NCBI GenBank assembly: GCA_033296885.1
Contig: MU863991.1
Location: 1 to 64,000 of the forward strand
Reading direction: 5' to 3'
Origin: Triangularia verruculosa
Lineage: Eukaryota > Ascomycota > Sordariomycetes > Sordariales > Podosporaceae
Length of the DNA: 64,000 bases
Of the stretch, positions 54,727 through 64,000 are shown one piece after another. The notes beneath the pieces were generated by a model. The model was not told where the DNA came from. It searched no databases and worked only from the letters and a program-made list of their open reading frames with translations. Position 1 is the stretch's first letter. The number at the start of each line of letters is the position of its first letter. Position numbers and translations under genes: made by a program.

Positions 54727-57345
54727 TTATGCCTCAGAAATCCTCACCACCTCACAAAGCGCCCTCAGCAACAGTACATCCACCTCGCCCGACTCATCAT
54801 GCGCCTCGCGCTCCCTGATGAGAAGAGTACTGGTATCTCCACCGCTTTCGATACTTTGCAAGTCACCCGTCTCGGTCTTCTTTAGTGTAGAAACAAGTAG
54901 CGCAATGCACTTGGCCAGTCCGTTGTGCAGTTCCCGCATCCCCGAGGCCACCGAATTGTTGCCATTGGTGTTACCGTTGCCCTCGAATCCAGAAGCCATG
55001 CTGCCTCTTGATCGGATCGAGGCCCTCCCCTGACTATCTCGTCTCCTCAAAAATCTATGCGATCGACTACGTCGATGATATGGACCCCCGCCTGGTGTTG
55101 TTGGCCTATTCTGGAGGTTGCTATCTTGCATGCCTAGCACACTCGCGGCTTTCTTGGGCACTCTGTTTTTGTTGCCTGGGTCGTCGAGAGAAGAACCGCA
55201 GGGACGATGACCCACTGATCCAGACACCTGTGGGTGTAGGGGTGGCATTTGCGTCGGCGGGCATAATGTGCCAATATAATTGTATGCCAGAACGTGTGCG
55301 TAAAGGGCATCACAGAGGTAGTCAGACCCGAAGGGGAAAATAGCCCTGATGGGCCTCCACGACGCCTCTGCCGTTTGCCTGGGAGACCTGGCCGCCCCAA
55401 GAGTGTCGACATCGGTCGAGTTACCAGAGATGGCAGGGGAGTGCTGACGCTGATGTTGCTGCGTCTTGTTGATTTTATGACTTTGACCAAACCAATGAAG
55501 CTTCCATTTCCTCGATGGCTGTGGCTTGAGGCTGCCGGCTGATGAATATAAGGACCGGTCGTCACCCATGAGATCACATTCTGACGCCCTCCCATGCCGG
55601 AGCTTCTTTGAATATGTGCGAATATTATCAATTGTTAGGCTCGAGGTGGTCAACATTGTTTCTGGGAAACATGAAATCGAAACTCGAAGGACCTCGAGCA
55701 CATCGGGCGGTAGGGGGATGCCGGGTGTCAAGTATGGTGTAGCCGAATGTGTAGTGCGTTGTGTCTCGGGGACATTAGTGTTTGGGCTTCCGAGGGGCCT
55801 TCCGTTGAAGGAATGTATTAGTGGCTTGGTATGGAGAGGGTGGCTGTAGACACCTGTTGCCCGTATTTCCTCATCGTCGTCCAGAAAAACATTTTCACTG
55901 AGGTTGTCAGGGAAAAAGGCCCCATCTAGCCGCCGGGAGTACACATGATCATTGCCATCTCGACCTCTCGAAGGTGGGCGGGAAGAGTCCCCAAATCTGT
56001 CACCAGGTCGCGCCCCAAGCACCTGCATGCTAGCAGAAGTTGCTGACTGTCCCATCGATGTCCTCCCTAGCCTTTCATAAACACTAGGCGCCATGGAGCT
56101 ATTGGACAATGTACGAATGTGACCCCTGTTAAGTGACGACTTTCGTTTTGGAATTGCCGTGGGCGGGATGTTGACTAGTCGTGGCCTCTCTCGAATTAGC
56201 TGGCTTATTTGACTGCTGGGTGTGCAAGGCCGCTCGTAAGAGCTGGGGCTGTTCGGGCGAAGATGATGGGCGATAGCTTCGGTGTGCCTCGCCATCCCAT
56301 CGTTGTAGGAGAACGTGTTGATATCGGTACCATGACTGCCAAGGACACGTTGGACATCTCGAGATCGTTGTCGGACATGTGACGACCCCTGAATCCTGGA
56401 GTTGATAGTAGCATCGGCCTCTCCCTCAGCATCAAACCAGGTCCCGTGATGAGTTTGGGCCATGGCGGGTGAAGCAGGTGGCGTGGATGGGGAAGAGCGC
56501 GAGTTGGCCTTTTGCGAAAACGATGAAGACCGTCGGCCGGAAACTGAAGTGGCCGCTGTAGTGACAGAATGCCCTCGCAGTCGAATGGAGGGCGGCGGGT
56601 CCATTCCATCGGATCCCACGCTCAGAGAGTCAGTAGACTCGCTTCTACCCCCTGCGTGTTCTTCTTCATCAAATGGCTCGTCGTATGATGACGGAGGCTT
56701 GTCGTCTGAGGGTTGGTACATTGGTGTTGGGGGACGGGGAATGGCCCTTCCTGGCTGTGGACCGTACTCATCTTCGCTAGATGATGCGAAGGCGGCCGAG
56801 GGGCAGCCAGCGGTCATGGACTTTGTCCTAAACACAACTTCTGAGGTCTCGAGATCACGCACGAGCATCTCGGGGAAGTTGCAGTCAGCCAGGGGTTCAT
56901 CATTGATGAGGCCCATCTCGTTGGTACTGGCTGAAGAACAGATCGACTCTGCATTGGAGGTCGACATGTCCATGGGGTCGGTCTGTGTCTGGAAAGTTGG
57001 GGAGAGAGTCAAGGGGAAAAGTATTTTCATGCTCGAGACTGATCGCCGTGGGGGAGGCCCCTGTGCAGATGGTCCGAGACTGGAGCTCCTTCCCCTACTT
57101 CGTTCCCTGCCCTTGGTAGTGCTTGCCTGGTACGGAGCGTGCTCGTGCGCTATGAAGCTGCGGGAGGCAGGAACCAGTGTAACCGCAAATTCGGGATCCG
57201 ACATGGAAGTCGCAGGGGAATCAAGCGGTTGTCGGCGATGGGGGTCCTGGCATTGCGAGAAGCGAGAGCGGGACCTGGACCTGGACCTGGGCCACGGCTC
57301 GTATAAGTCTTCATAGGCACTCATCGTCGTTGATACCTGATACAA
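54727..57345 (-). CDS. Large, mostly disordered fungal protein of unknown function
   Basis: A single-exon ORF of 872 aa. An internal Met (57324, MSAYEDLYEPW) may be the true start. It is rich in Ser, Pro, Arg and Asp with an Arg-Ser run near the N-terminus (RSRSRSRSR), several proline-directed sites (STPPASP, RPPTP) and acidic patches. The only folded-looking parts are a segment with PPDVLEVLRVSISCFPETM and TSSLTIDNIRTYSKKLR (about 590-640), a short stretch SWRPIRAIFPFGSDYLCDALYAHVLAYNYIG, and a C-terminal helix pair (LHNGLAKCIALLVSTLK, EVDVLLLRALCEVVRIS). These look conserved in style but I cannot name a domain. Many Ser/Thr-Pro sites suggest regulation by phosphorylation. The length and open frame make it a real gene. 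Confidence 0.85.
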   Translation of the reverse strand: MYQVSTTMSAYEDLYEPWPRSRSRSRSRFSQCQDPHRRQPLDSPATSMSDPEFAVTLVPASRSFIAHEHAPYQASTTKGRERSRGRSSSLGPSAQGPPPRRSVSSMKILFPLTLSPTFQTQTDPMDMSTSNAESICSSASTNEMGLINDEPLADCNFPEMLVRDLETSEVVFRTKSMTAGCPSAAFASSSEDEYGPQPGRAIPRPPTPMYQPSDDKPPSSYDEPFDEEEHAGGRSESTDSLSVGSDGMDPPPSIRLRGHSVTTAATSVSGRRSSSFSQKANSRSSPSTPPASPAMAQTHHGTWFDAEGEADATINSRIQGSSHVRQRSRDVQRVLGSHGTDINTFSYNDGMARHTEAIAHHLRPNSPSSYERPCTPSSQISQLIRERPRLVNIPPTAIPKRKSSLNRGHIRTLSNSSMAPSVYERLGRTSMGQSATSASMQVLGARPGDRFGDSSRPPSRGRDGNDHVYSRRLDGAFFPDNLSENVFLDDDEEIRATGVYSHPLHTKPLIHSFNGRPLGSPNTNVPETQRTTHSATPYLTPGIPLPPDVLEVLRVSISCFPETMLTTSSLTIDNIRTYSKKLRHGRASECDLMGDDRSLYSSAGSLKPQPSRKWKLHWFGQSHKINKTQQHQRQHSPAISGNSTDVDTLGAARSPRQTAEASWRPIRAIFPFGSDYLCDALYAHVLAYNYIGTLCPPTQMPPLHPQVSGSVGHRPCGSSLDDPGNKNRVPKKAASVLGMQDSNLQNRPTTPGGGPYHRRSRSHRFLRRRDSQGRASIRSRGSMASGFEGNGNTNGNNSVASGMRELHNGLAKCIALLVSTLKKTETGDLQSIESGGDTSTLLIREREAHDESGEVDVLLLRALCEVVRISEA

Positions 57346-58219
57346 TGCAATGGCATCTTGAGAGCCACCTCAACCCCTAGTCCAATGGGATTGGAGCCAA
57401 CAACGTTGTGACACCTACCCGAGCCTGATTCTGTCAATGGAGGGAGGGTGCAGCACCAGATTGAGACAGGTCACAATGGAGACATGACGACGAGACTCGG
57501 AGATGGGAGGCCGGTTGAGGGGGAGGCCGATTGAGGGGGATGTCGGCTTCCCGAACAGGTCCAGTGCCAGCTGAACCGTCCAGACACATGCTGCGTGTTG
57601 CCTGCATACGGCCTTGCGTCTATCTGATGCAGGGGGCGCCAGGACTATGGCAACACGGCATTCCGCCCGGATGGTGGATTTTAGCTTTCGCTGGCGTGAG
57701 GTAGAGACACGGACATGGTTCGTGAATTTGCTTCAGATCAAAACATGTAGCACACAGCAAGCGCTTCTCTTCCGTCATTGGCGCTACCTGTCGGGTGACC
57801 GGGTGGCAGATAGATGGCCGGTGCTATCTCCCGTCATTGGGCATGCTAGATGCATCCTCCTCTACATACCGCAGTATGCCAGCCCAAGGTGCATGTGGCC
57901 TTGAACGGAGCTCAGTGAGGGAAACCTATTCCCCAGATGGACGACTTCCCTTGCGGCTGAGATCGACGCGGAATCGACTGGGGACCCTTGGGTCCGTGAG
58001 ATCCCCCACAGAGGTCAGTGCGTTTTGTGGCACTAAATTCCCGAAGCTGCTGCACACTAGCAGGCGTGCCAAAAGCAAGCAAAAAAATGATGGGTAAAAA
58101 TTTCAACCTCACAGGGCGACGGATGTCAAAGCGATCACCACCCGACACACGTCAATAGTGGCGTTCTATTTTTTGCAAAAAAATATCCAAAGCTTGCGGC
58201 CGGTTCACCGTTACTTTTT

Positions 58220-58256
<37 letters not shown>

Positions 58257-58532
58257 TTTTCCGGTTTTGGTTCTGGTTCCGTGTTCTGATCCGGAGCGAA
58301 CCAAGGGCGTTGCTGTCTCACGGCGATACACAAGTGGGTTCGTGCTACCAGCTGCACTCACCGGCCGGAATTTCAACTGACGGCTGCCCGTCATTGGCGT
58401 CACTTGAGACCACAAGAGCTGGACGACGTTATTTCCCCTCGTGGTTGGTGTGGGACGGGGCCAAAAGACGAGAAGCAGCTCACCGACACGACGAGGTCGA
58501 CGCAAGGGATAGACTCAGAGAGACGAGAAAAG
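57346..58532. other. Intergenic between divergent genes, with a microsatellite
   Basis: Promoters of the disordered-protein gene (leftward) and Ipi3 (rightward). A TTTC microsatellite lies about 280 bp upstream of the Ipi3 start. No gene was recognised. Confidence 0.5.
58218..58254. repeat. (TTTC)n microsatellite
   Basis: About nine TTTC units, almost perfect, in the promoter region of the Ipi3 gene. A polypyrimidine tract of this kind can act as a promoter element in fungi, but no specific role can be shown. Confidence 0.9.
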
Positions 58533-59903
58533 ATGCTGTCCGAAGAATTTGTTTCGGCCATCTGCGGCCCTCCGCTCTCTTCCAACACTGCCATTTCCAA
58601 AGATATCGGCATTTACTCTCACACACTCAGCCCAGCCTACTCGATCAAGTCGACCTTCAAAAAGAGCTCAGTTCCAGTGAACTGTCTTGCCGTGAGCGAG
58701 ACACATGTGTTTGCTGCACAGCAGGACAAGGCTTACGTACACGTCTACTCGAGGTTACGTGGAAATCAAGAGGCCTTTGTTGCCTTTCCAGAAAGGATAC
58801 GATGTGTAACCTTGGCCGGCGATGTTCTTATCATGGGCACGGCTGAGGGCCGTCTCATGTTATGGGAGGTGAGAAGCTACAAGGACCCCCAAGCTACTAT
58901 TCCCTTTTGAATATGGCGCTAACTAACCATCATATAGACATGCACTGGCCGACTAGTGTCGACTCCTGCGCGCCACGTTCAGGCAGTTTCCTGCGTGGTT
59001 GCCACGCCCACTCACATCCTCACAGGCTCCGATGACTCCGATATCCACGTGTGGTCCATGTCACAGCTTTTGGAGCTGGACTCGGCCGCCGAGCCAGAGC
59101 CGGAGAGGAGTCTTTCCAACCACAGGGCAGCCATTACGGCTCTGTCTGCAAATCCAAGTGTCAGCGCCGATACAAATTTCTGTGTATCAGCCAGCAAGGA
59201 CAAGTCTTGTATCATTTGGAATTACCAAACTGGCGACGCTTTGCGAACTCTCATATTCCCCAAATTCCCTCTGTGCGTCTCTTTAGACCCTTCGTCACGC
59301 GCCGTTTGTGTGTCCTGTGAGGACGGCACACTCTTTGTGGCAGAGCTGTTTGCCGAGAAGCCTCTGCTCGGACCCTCGTCAGAAGAGGCATCGACTGTGG
59401 TACAGATAGAGTCACCCTTTGGGAAGACTGCCCCAGAAGCTGGTCCTGCTTCATGCCTGAGTGTGAGCTATGATGGGACAGTCATTCTTACCGGCCACCC
59501 AAGAGGTCAGATCATGAGATGGGACATCTCAGAAAAGAACAAGACAGCAGTAGAGTTGGCCAACGTCAACGCCGCCGTCACCAATGTCGTCTTTGTCTCG
59601 CCATTCCCATCAGGCAAGCCTACCAAGACAGTGAATATCGTCAAGCCTTCACAGGCAGAACGGACATATACCTTTGCGGCTCAGCTTGACCCGTTAGCGA
59701 CCCCCGAGTCAAGATTTGAGTCGCTTTTGAACGCCGCCGGGTTTCCGAAAGAAGCTCTGGAAAGTGCGATCGCGGCGTTTGAGCAGCCAGAGGCGGGGCT
59801 GGCGGAGGAGGATGAATTTCAGAAACACAATGCAGAGTTCTGGGAAATCATGAAGGATGAGAGAATATTACAAAAGGATCCTTTCCGGATAAGGTCCACT
59901 TAG
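58533..59903 (+). CDS. ipi3: Pre-rRNA-processing protein Ipi3 (WD40)
   Basis: Exons 58533-58868 and 58938-59903 (69-nt intron, GTGAGA donor, CTAAC branch, TAG acceptor) encode 433 aa. The start MLSEEFVSAICGPP is chosen over upstream in-frame ATGs because it matches the conserved N-terminus. WD40 repeats are visible: RIRCVTLAGDVLIMGTAEGRL, then ILTGSDDSDIHVW, CVSASKDKSCIIWN and TVILTGHPRGQIMRWD. Ipi3 (WDR18 in animals) is part of the Rix1 complex with Rix1 and Ipi1, needed for ITS2 removal and late maturation of the 60S subunit in the nucleus. The C-terminus (FESLLNAAG, then acidic helices to FRIRST) fits the family. Confidence 0.93.
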
Positions 59904-60417
59904 CTGGATCGGCTGAGCTAATGCAGGCACTACAATGTATTATTGATGGTCAGCCAGCAGGAGACCAGCCCGGCACACGGGTGAGCCCGCTTTGGAGGGC
60001 CGTTTCTTGGTAGGCCAGCCTACGTTTCAAAGTGGCCAAAAAGTTTTATACCCCTAAATTCGAAATCATTGGCTGCCGAAGCATCTGCTTGAGGCTACCG
60101 CCGTTGTTGTTGGTATGTGCTGGTTTCGCCCACGCATCCTCAAGGTCGTATCTGCCAGTCTGCCGAGGACAGTTGCTGTTCGTAGCGCCCAGGGTCATCA
60201 GGAGAGTGGAACATCGCCGGCATCACGCTATTCACAGCCCCATTTTCCACACGATGTCTCATCAGACGTTGGCCTTGTTTCGACGCTACCTGTTGGCTAT
60301 CTTTCAAAATCCACATACGCTCAAGCCTATCACTTTGCCGCCACCTACCTCTTTCTGGCAATACGAGAGAGCCCGGGCTGGTTGTCCAGCAACTTTGTCT
60401 GATTCCCGGTTCAGTGA
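59904..60417. other. Intergenic, convergent genes
   Basis: 3' flanks of Ipi3 and the membrane-protein gene. Nothing recognised. Confidence 0.5.
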
Positions 60418-61740
60418 TCACGCCTGATGACCCGGCCGTTCCACCCTTTGCTCCCACCTAACATGTCCAACCTCACCTGCCCCCGCGGAATTCACTGGAT
60501 TACTCGCCGCACCCACAACCGGCTTGCCAAACGTCCCAGCCCGTCCAGCTCCATGCTCCCCGACTCTCGAATCCTCCGCCGCCGTGGCAGGCCTATACTC
60601 ATCCCTCCGTCCCCTTCTCTCGACACCACCACCACCACCTAAACTACTCTCCAAACTCGTCGCCGACCCCGACCCCTTAGGGTCCCCCTTCTCCTCACCC
60701 TGCTCCACATCCCCCTCCCTCTTGACCTTGGCCAACCGTCCATTCACCATCACCCCCGCAGCCCGCGAGTTGCTCACCGCCAGCAGCCCAGCAGACAGTA
60801 TCATCAGCACCATCACCGCCAAGTTCCCCACCTGCGTCATGTTCCCCGACAGCGCGGCAACAACCCACACGATCAGCGTTGCCGCCGCTTCGAGGTAGCC
60901 CTCGACGTCTGTCTTGTTGCGCAGCCAGGCGTCGGATGTGACGGCCTTGAGGTCGGAGAGTTTGCCGCGGAGGCGGACGGCGGCGGTGGCGTCGCCGAGG
61001 GAGATGATGTACATTGCTGCTCTCTGGGCCGATCGGGAGAATCGGGAGCGGCTGCGGTGGCGGGATGAGCTGGAGGAGGAGGTTGAGGTAGAAGAGGAGT
61101 GGGAATGGGATTTGGAGGGGTTAATGTCGTCGTTGTCGTGGTGGTCGTCTCGGGGAGGGGCGGTGCGGCGCTTGATGATCCAGATGTTGATGAAGCGGGA
61201 GGTCATGTAGAGGAAGATGAAGGAGAGACACCACCCTGGGGGTGTTGGCTTTTTTTAGTTGGGGGAAGCAAAAGGGGGGGAAGAGGGGGGCTTACAATCC
61301 CGAAAAAGAATAATTATGGCTATTGTAATGAACGTGAGCAATAGTGTAGTGAGATATAGCAAATTCGAGAGATTTAGCACGGAATGTCTCATCGGCGCTT
61401 GACGGTTGATATCCAAGATGACTTCCTCTCCGGGTTTAGCTACGGAATGGATATACCCTGCCGTGGCGGCGTTGTTTAGTTTGACGGTTCCTTCATTACC
61501 ATGTTGATCTACCACTCTTGTGACACCGGTTCCTTTTTGTATCAAGTCGCCAGCTGCTTGCTGGTGGTGAAGGCCTGGTGCCAGAACAAAGACGTCTGCC
61601 CAGGAGGCGCCGCCGGTGATGGCGGTGCGTTTGGCTATGGTTTGGAGGTTTGCCAGGGCGAGCAGACCACCTGCCGAGACGGAGATGCCCGGGAAGGGTT
61701 TGCTAGTCCACCCGGGAATGAGGGGGATTGTTGTGGTCAT
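60418..61740 (-). CDS. Multi-pass membrane protein of unknown function
   Basis: Exons 61296-61740 and 60418-61235 (60-nt intron with GTAAGC donor and CAG acceptor) encode 420 aa. The first 110 residues are mixed with small-residue loops (GISVSAGG, TAITGGASW). Hydrophobic segments lie at about 126-146, 149-170, 266-279 and 285-303, suggesting four membrane passes. A Ser/His/Asp-rich loop (about 173-215, HSSSTSTSSSSSS) lies between the second and third, and a Gly/Arg-rich tail follows the last. The intron falls inside the second hydrophobic region (FRD/WWCLSF), and splicing restores an uninterrupted segment. I do not recognise the family; it may be an organelle or plasma-membrane protein confined to filamentous fungi. 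Confidence 0.8.
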
Positions 61741-62501
61741 TATAAAGGGGGAGATACAACACCTGGACCAGCCTTGGGTTTGTGAAAGTGGTGGATGTGG
61801 TTCACAGAAGGAGGCTATCTCTGTGCATTATACATCCGCCTCACGGATCATGTGGAATATAGGGAGAAATGACGGTACAGAGTGTTGTCGTTCACCGAGC
61901 GAGAAAGAAGGGCGAGGGGGGCACAGAGGTGAAGAGGTGAAAAGGGGTAAAGGTGAAAAGGGATATAATAAGGGAAGAACCTCAATTCTGGCCATCCTGA
62001 GATGGGAGTCGGCATCTAAATCAAGCTACCAAGAGGCCAGAAGAAAGAAGTTCAATCAATGGTGACCGTAGGCCAAGTTATAACCTCATTGTGTCACAGA
62101 AGCAATCGGAAGCCCATCATGAAGGGCTACCCGGCCGGGGTGGTTTCACGAAGGCCTAAAAGTGCTGCTTCACATGGTGACCTGGACGGAGCGGCCCGCC
62201 GGTTGGTGATGGACTGGGAGGGAGGTCGTCGCTTTGATGGCCCAAGCTCCTGTTCAGCCAAGCTCTCTGCGTGGGGGTCATGCCAAGCCGAACTAGCTAC
62301 GCGCATCCATCGTCATTGAACAAAAATCCCATCTTTGAGCTCGACAACGACTTTGAAAACCATCCTTTGCCGGTGCTGGAGACGGCGCTTGGAATTGAAC
62401 CGTCAGCTATGTGCTGAATCAATGACACCAGACAGGTAGCTACACTAGGTATCAAGTTTACAACAGCACCGATTCAAGCTCGTCCATCGATACGGATAAT
62501 C
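61741..62501. other. Intergenic between divergent genes
   Basis: Promoters of the membrane-protein gene (leftward) and the mitochondrial protein gene (rightward). GA-rich sequence lies at 61.90-61.98 kb. No gene was recognised. Confidence 0.5.
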
Positions 62502-64000
62502 ATGTCCTCGCTTTCCACTGTCACGATGCGGTCGTCCCGCCTCATGCTGCTGCGCCGGGCGGGGCTTCAGACGGCCCAGCGCAACTTCTTCCAGGCCGCC
62601 ATAGCTCGCCACAACTTCCGCGCCCGACCAGATCTCCCCTTCTTGGCGGTGCCCTCGAGCTCGACATCGACACGGGTGACGAGAGTGCGACACATGACGA
62701 CGGAGCGCAAAGCTCAGCTCAAATATGAAATCTTGACGGGAATCAAGTACGTCGGCTACATCTGGATTGCCGGCTTCGCAATCTTTGGCATCTCCTTCGC
62801 CTACTTTTGCGAACGCAATGAAAGAGACTATCCCACGACCGAGGAATGGAGCTTCATGACACGCTTCCGCATGCGAATGGCCAACATCGCTCTCTACGAT
62901 CCCAAGCACGGCAACGCGGTGGACTGGATCCAAGTGGGACATTGGATTGATACCGTAATCAAGCGATTACACGATCCAGAGTTCGAGGGAGATGGCTTAA
63001 AGGACGCACCAGATGGTCCTAAAGGGACCAAGGACATCACTTCTAAATCCGATGAATGGAGAAGGGCATATTTCGATGCCATGATGTTTTGGGCAAAGGC
63101 AGCTGAGCATATGGAAGGTTGGGTTTGGGACACGGCAAACGGAGGAACGTTCCCTCCAGGGACTATGATAGGGCCTTCAAACCCGTACCCCAAGCCGGTG
63201 CCGCCTGGATTCCGCAAAGCCCCTAGAGAGGAGGACTGCATTCTCAGACACGAGAACCCTAACGAAATTTATCTCAAGATTCTTAACACAGTAGGATTCA
63301 CCGACCGTCAAAAGATTGACGCCGGACTTGCCTACGGTTCATGGCTGGAATACAAGGGCATCGTCGGCCCAGCAAGCATCATTTACGAAGACGCTCTTAA
63401 CTTGGCCCTGAAGCAAGTAAAAGACACTTCCTCCGTCTCACCCATCGACGAAAAGACCATGACTCTCAAAGAAGAAGCCGGTCTGCCCTCGGAGAACCTC
63501 CTAAATACCCTCACCGCCTACGCCGACTTCCGCGCGCGTCAGGGCGACATCAACTTTGCTCTCCCCGTCTACATCTCCCTCCTCAAAGCCAGAAGAAGCC
63601 TCCCCCAGCCATCCGACATCGATATCACTTCCTCTCTCAGAAGCCGTAAAACCCCACAAAGTACTGGCTTCTTTTCAAGCATTTATAACCTCGGCGCCAA
63701 GATCTTCATCCCTCCTCCTTACCCTCCCGGGCCGGGAGATGGCATTGCGCCTCCCGTGAGGGACCCTGCCGAGAGGTGCCAAGAGGCAGCTCTCAGCCTC
63801 CACATTGGCGAGATCATGTACGCCACCAACCCTGCCGCGAGGGAGGAAGGCCTGGGCTGGACGAGAGAGGCGGTGGATATCGCCGAGGAGCAGCTCCACA
63901 AGATCAACCCCAATATCAGGGAGATGAAGCCTGTCAGGCGGGTGTGCAGAGATTGTCTTGTGACGGGGTTGGAAAACTGGCAAAAGATGGTGGCGAGGCT
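62502..64000 (+). CDS. Mitochondrial membrane protein, TPR-like (Mgr3-like?), 3' truncated by window
   Basis: Open from ATG 62502 to the window end (499 complete codons), with no stop and no obvious intron. The N-terminal ~65 residues are Arg/Ser/Ala rich without acids, a mitochondrial presequence. A membrane helix follows (about 84-105, YVGYIWIAGFAIFGISFAYF). The rest alternates charged helices with tryptophans (DEWRRAYFDAMMFWAKAAEHMEG, AGLAYGSWLEYKGIVG, EDALNLAL), the pattern of TPR-like repeats. This layout, one inner-membrane helix and a TPR domain, resembles yeast Mgr3, an adaptor for the i-AAA protease, but that name is a guess. In databases such proteins are sometimes labelled maltose permease, which the sequence does not support. 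The end lies beyond 64000. Confidence 0.85.
   Translation, partial: MSSLSTVTMRSSRLMLLRRAGLQTAQRNFFQAAIARHNFRARPDLPFLAVPSSSTSTRVTRVRHMTTERKAQLKYEILTGIKYVGYIWIAGFAIFGISFAYFCERNERDYPTTEEWSFMTRFRMRMANIALYDPKHGNAVDWIQVGHWIDTVIKRLHDPEFEGDGLKDAPDGPKGTKDITSKSDEWRRAYFDAMMFWAKAAEHMEGWVWDTANGGTFPPGTMIGPSNPYPKPVPPGFRKAPREEDCILRHENPNEIYLKILNTVGFTDRQKIDAGLAYGSWLEYKGIVGPASIIYEDALNLALKQVKDTSSVSPIDEKTMTLKEEAGLPSENLLNTLTAYADFRARQGDINFALPVYISLLKARRSLPQPSDIDITSSLRSRKTPQSTGFFSSIYNLGAKIFIPPPYPPGPGDGIAPPVRDPAERCQEAALSLHIGEIMYATNPAAREEGLGWTREAVDIAEEQLHKINPNIREMKPVRRVCRDCLVTGLENWQKMVAR

Noticed and set aside
62445..62942. Minus-strand ORF of 165 aa
   Set aside because: Antisense shadow of the mitochondrial membrane protein's N-terminal region.

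Overview
The window is nuclear DNA of a filamentous ascomycete. The support is: short introns (about 50-200 nt, one of about 390 nt) with GTAAGT-like donors, CTAAC-type branch points and YAG acceptors; a fungal Zn2Cys6 regulator; a fused mitochondrial acetylglutamate kinase/acetylglutamyl-phosphate reductase; an F-BAR/RhoGAP protein; Ipi3; and a Whi3-type RNA-binding protein. Protein style and gene set suggest Sordariomycetes, probably Sordariales, but the species cannot be named from sequence alone. The window opens with a 95-nt poly-C run that looks like an assembly or sequencing artefact at a contig end, not a telomere.

Layout. 0.8-7 kb: a two-exon small secreted cysteine-rich protein, a short-chain dehydrogenase, a mitochondrial-outer-membrane type tRNA t6A dehydratase (Tcd1/2 family), and RNA 3'-terminal phosphate cyclase. 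7-20 kb: a gene-poor stretch with a bZIP-like factor whose basic region is degenerate, two short unknown genes, a possible 82-aa protein, and a small element with terminal inverted repeats. 20-42 kb: dense housekeeping genes, namely quinolinate phosphoribosyltransferase, the arginine bifunctional enzyme, a synaptobrevin/Snc v-SNARE, lipoyl synthase, mitochondrial ribosomal protein uS14m, an Arb2-like protein, an F-BAR/RhoGAP protein, aspartate-semialdehyde dehydrogenase and a second SDR. 42-64 kb: a Whi3-like protein with a C-terminal decapeptide repeat, a Zn2Cys6 transcription factor, a large disordered unknown protein, Ipi3, a multi-pass membrane protein of unknown function, and a mitochondrial membrane protein cut by the window end.

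Intron-exon structures were worked out by hand from splice signals, frame and family similarity. Three genes need this most: the v-SNARE (4 exons, last one 20 nt), uS14m (3 exons, no long ORF), and the zinc-cluster regulator, whose first exon carries four of the six cysteines. In the arginine enzyme a 57-nt intron has no stop and keeps frame, so a simple ORF call adds 19 false residues.

Functionally this is a chromosomal neighbourhood, not one pathway. Two amino-acid biosynthesis genes (arginine; Thr/Met/homoserine branch) each have a perfect TGAGTCA site in their upstream region, consistent with shared cross-pathway (CPC1/Gcn4) control. No CRISPR, tRNA, rRNA or complete transposon was recognised. 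I did not find a convincing multi-gene undescribed system; the most unusual items are the secreted repeat protein, the degenerate bZIP and the inverted-repeat element.
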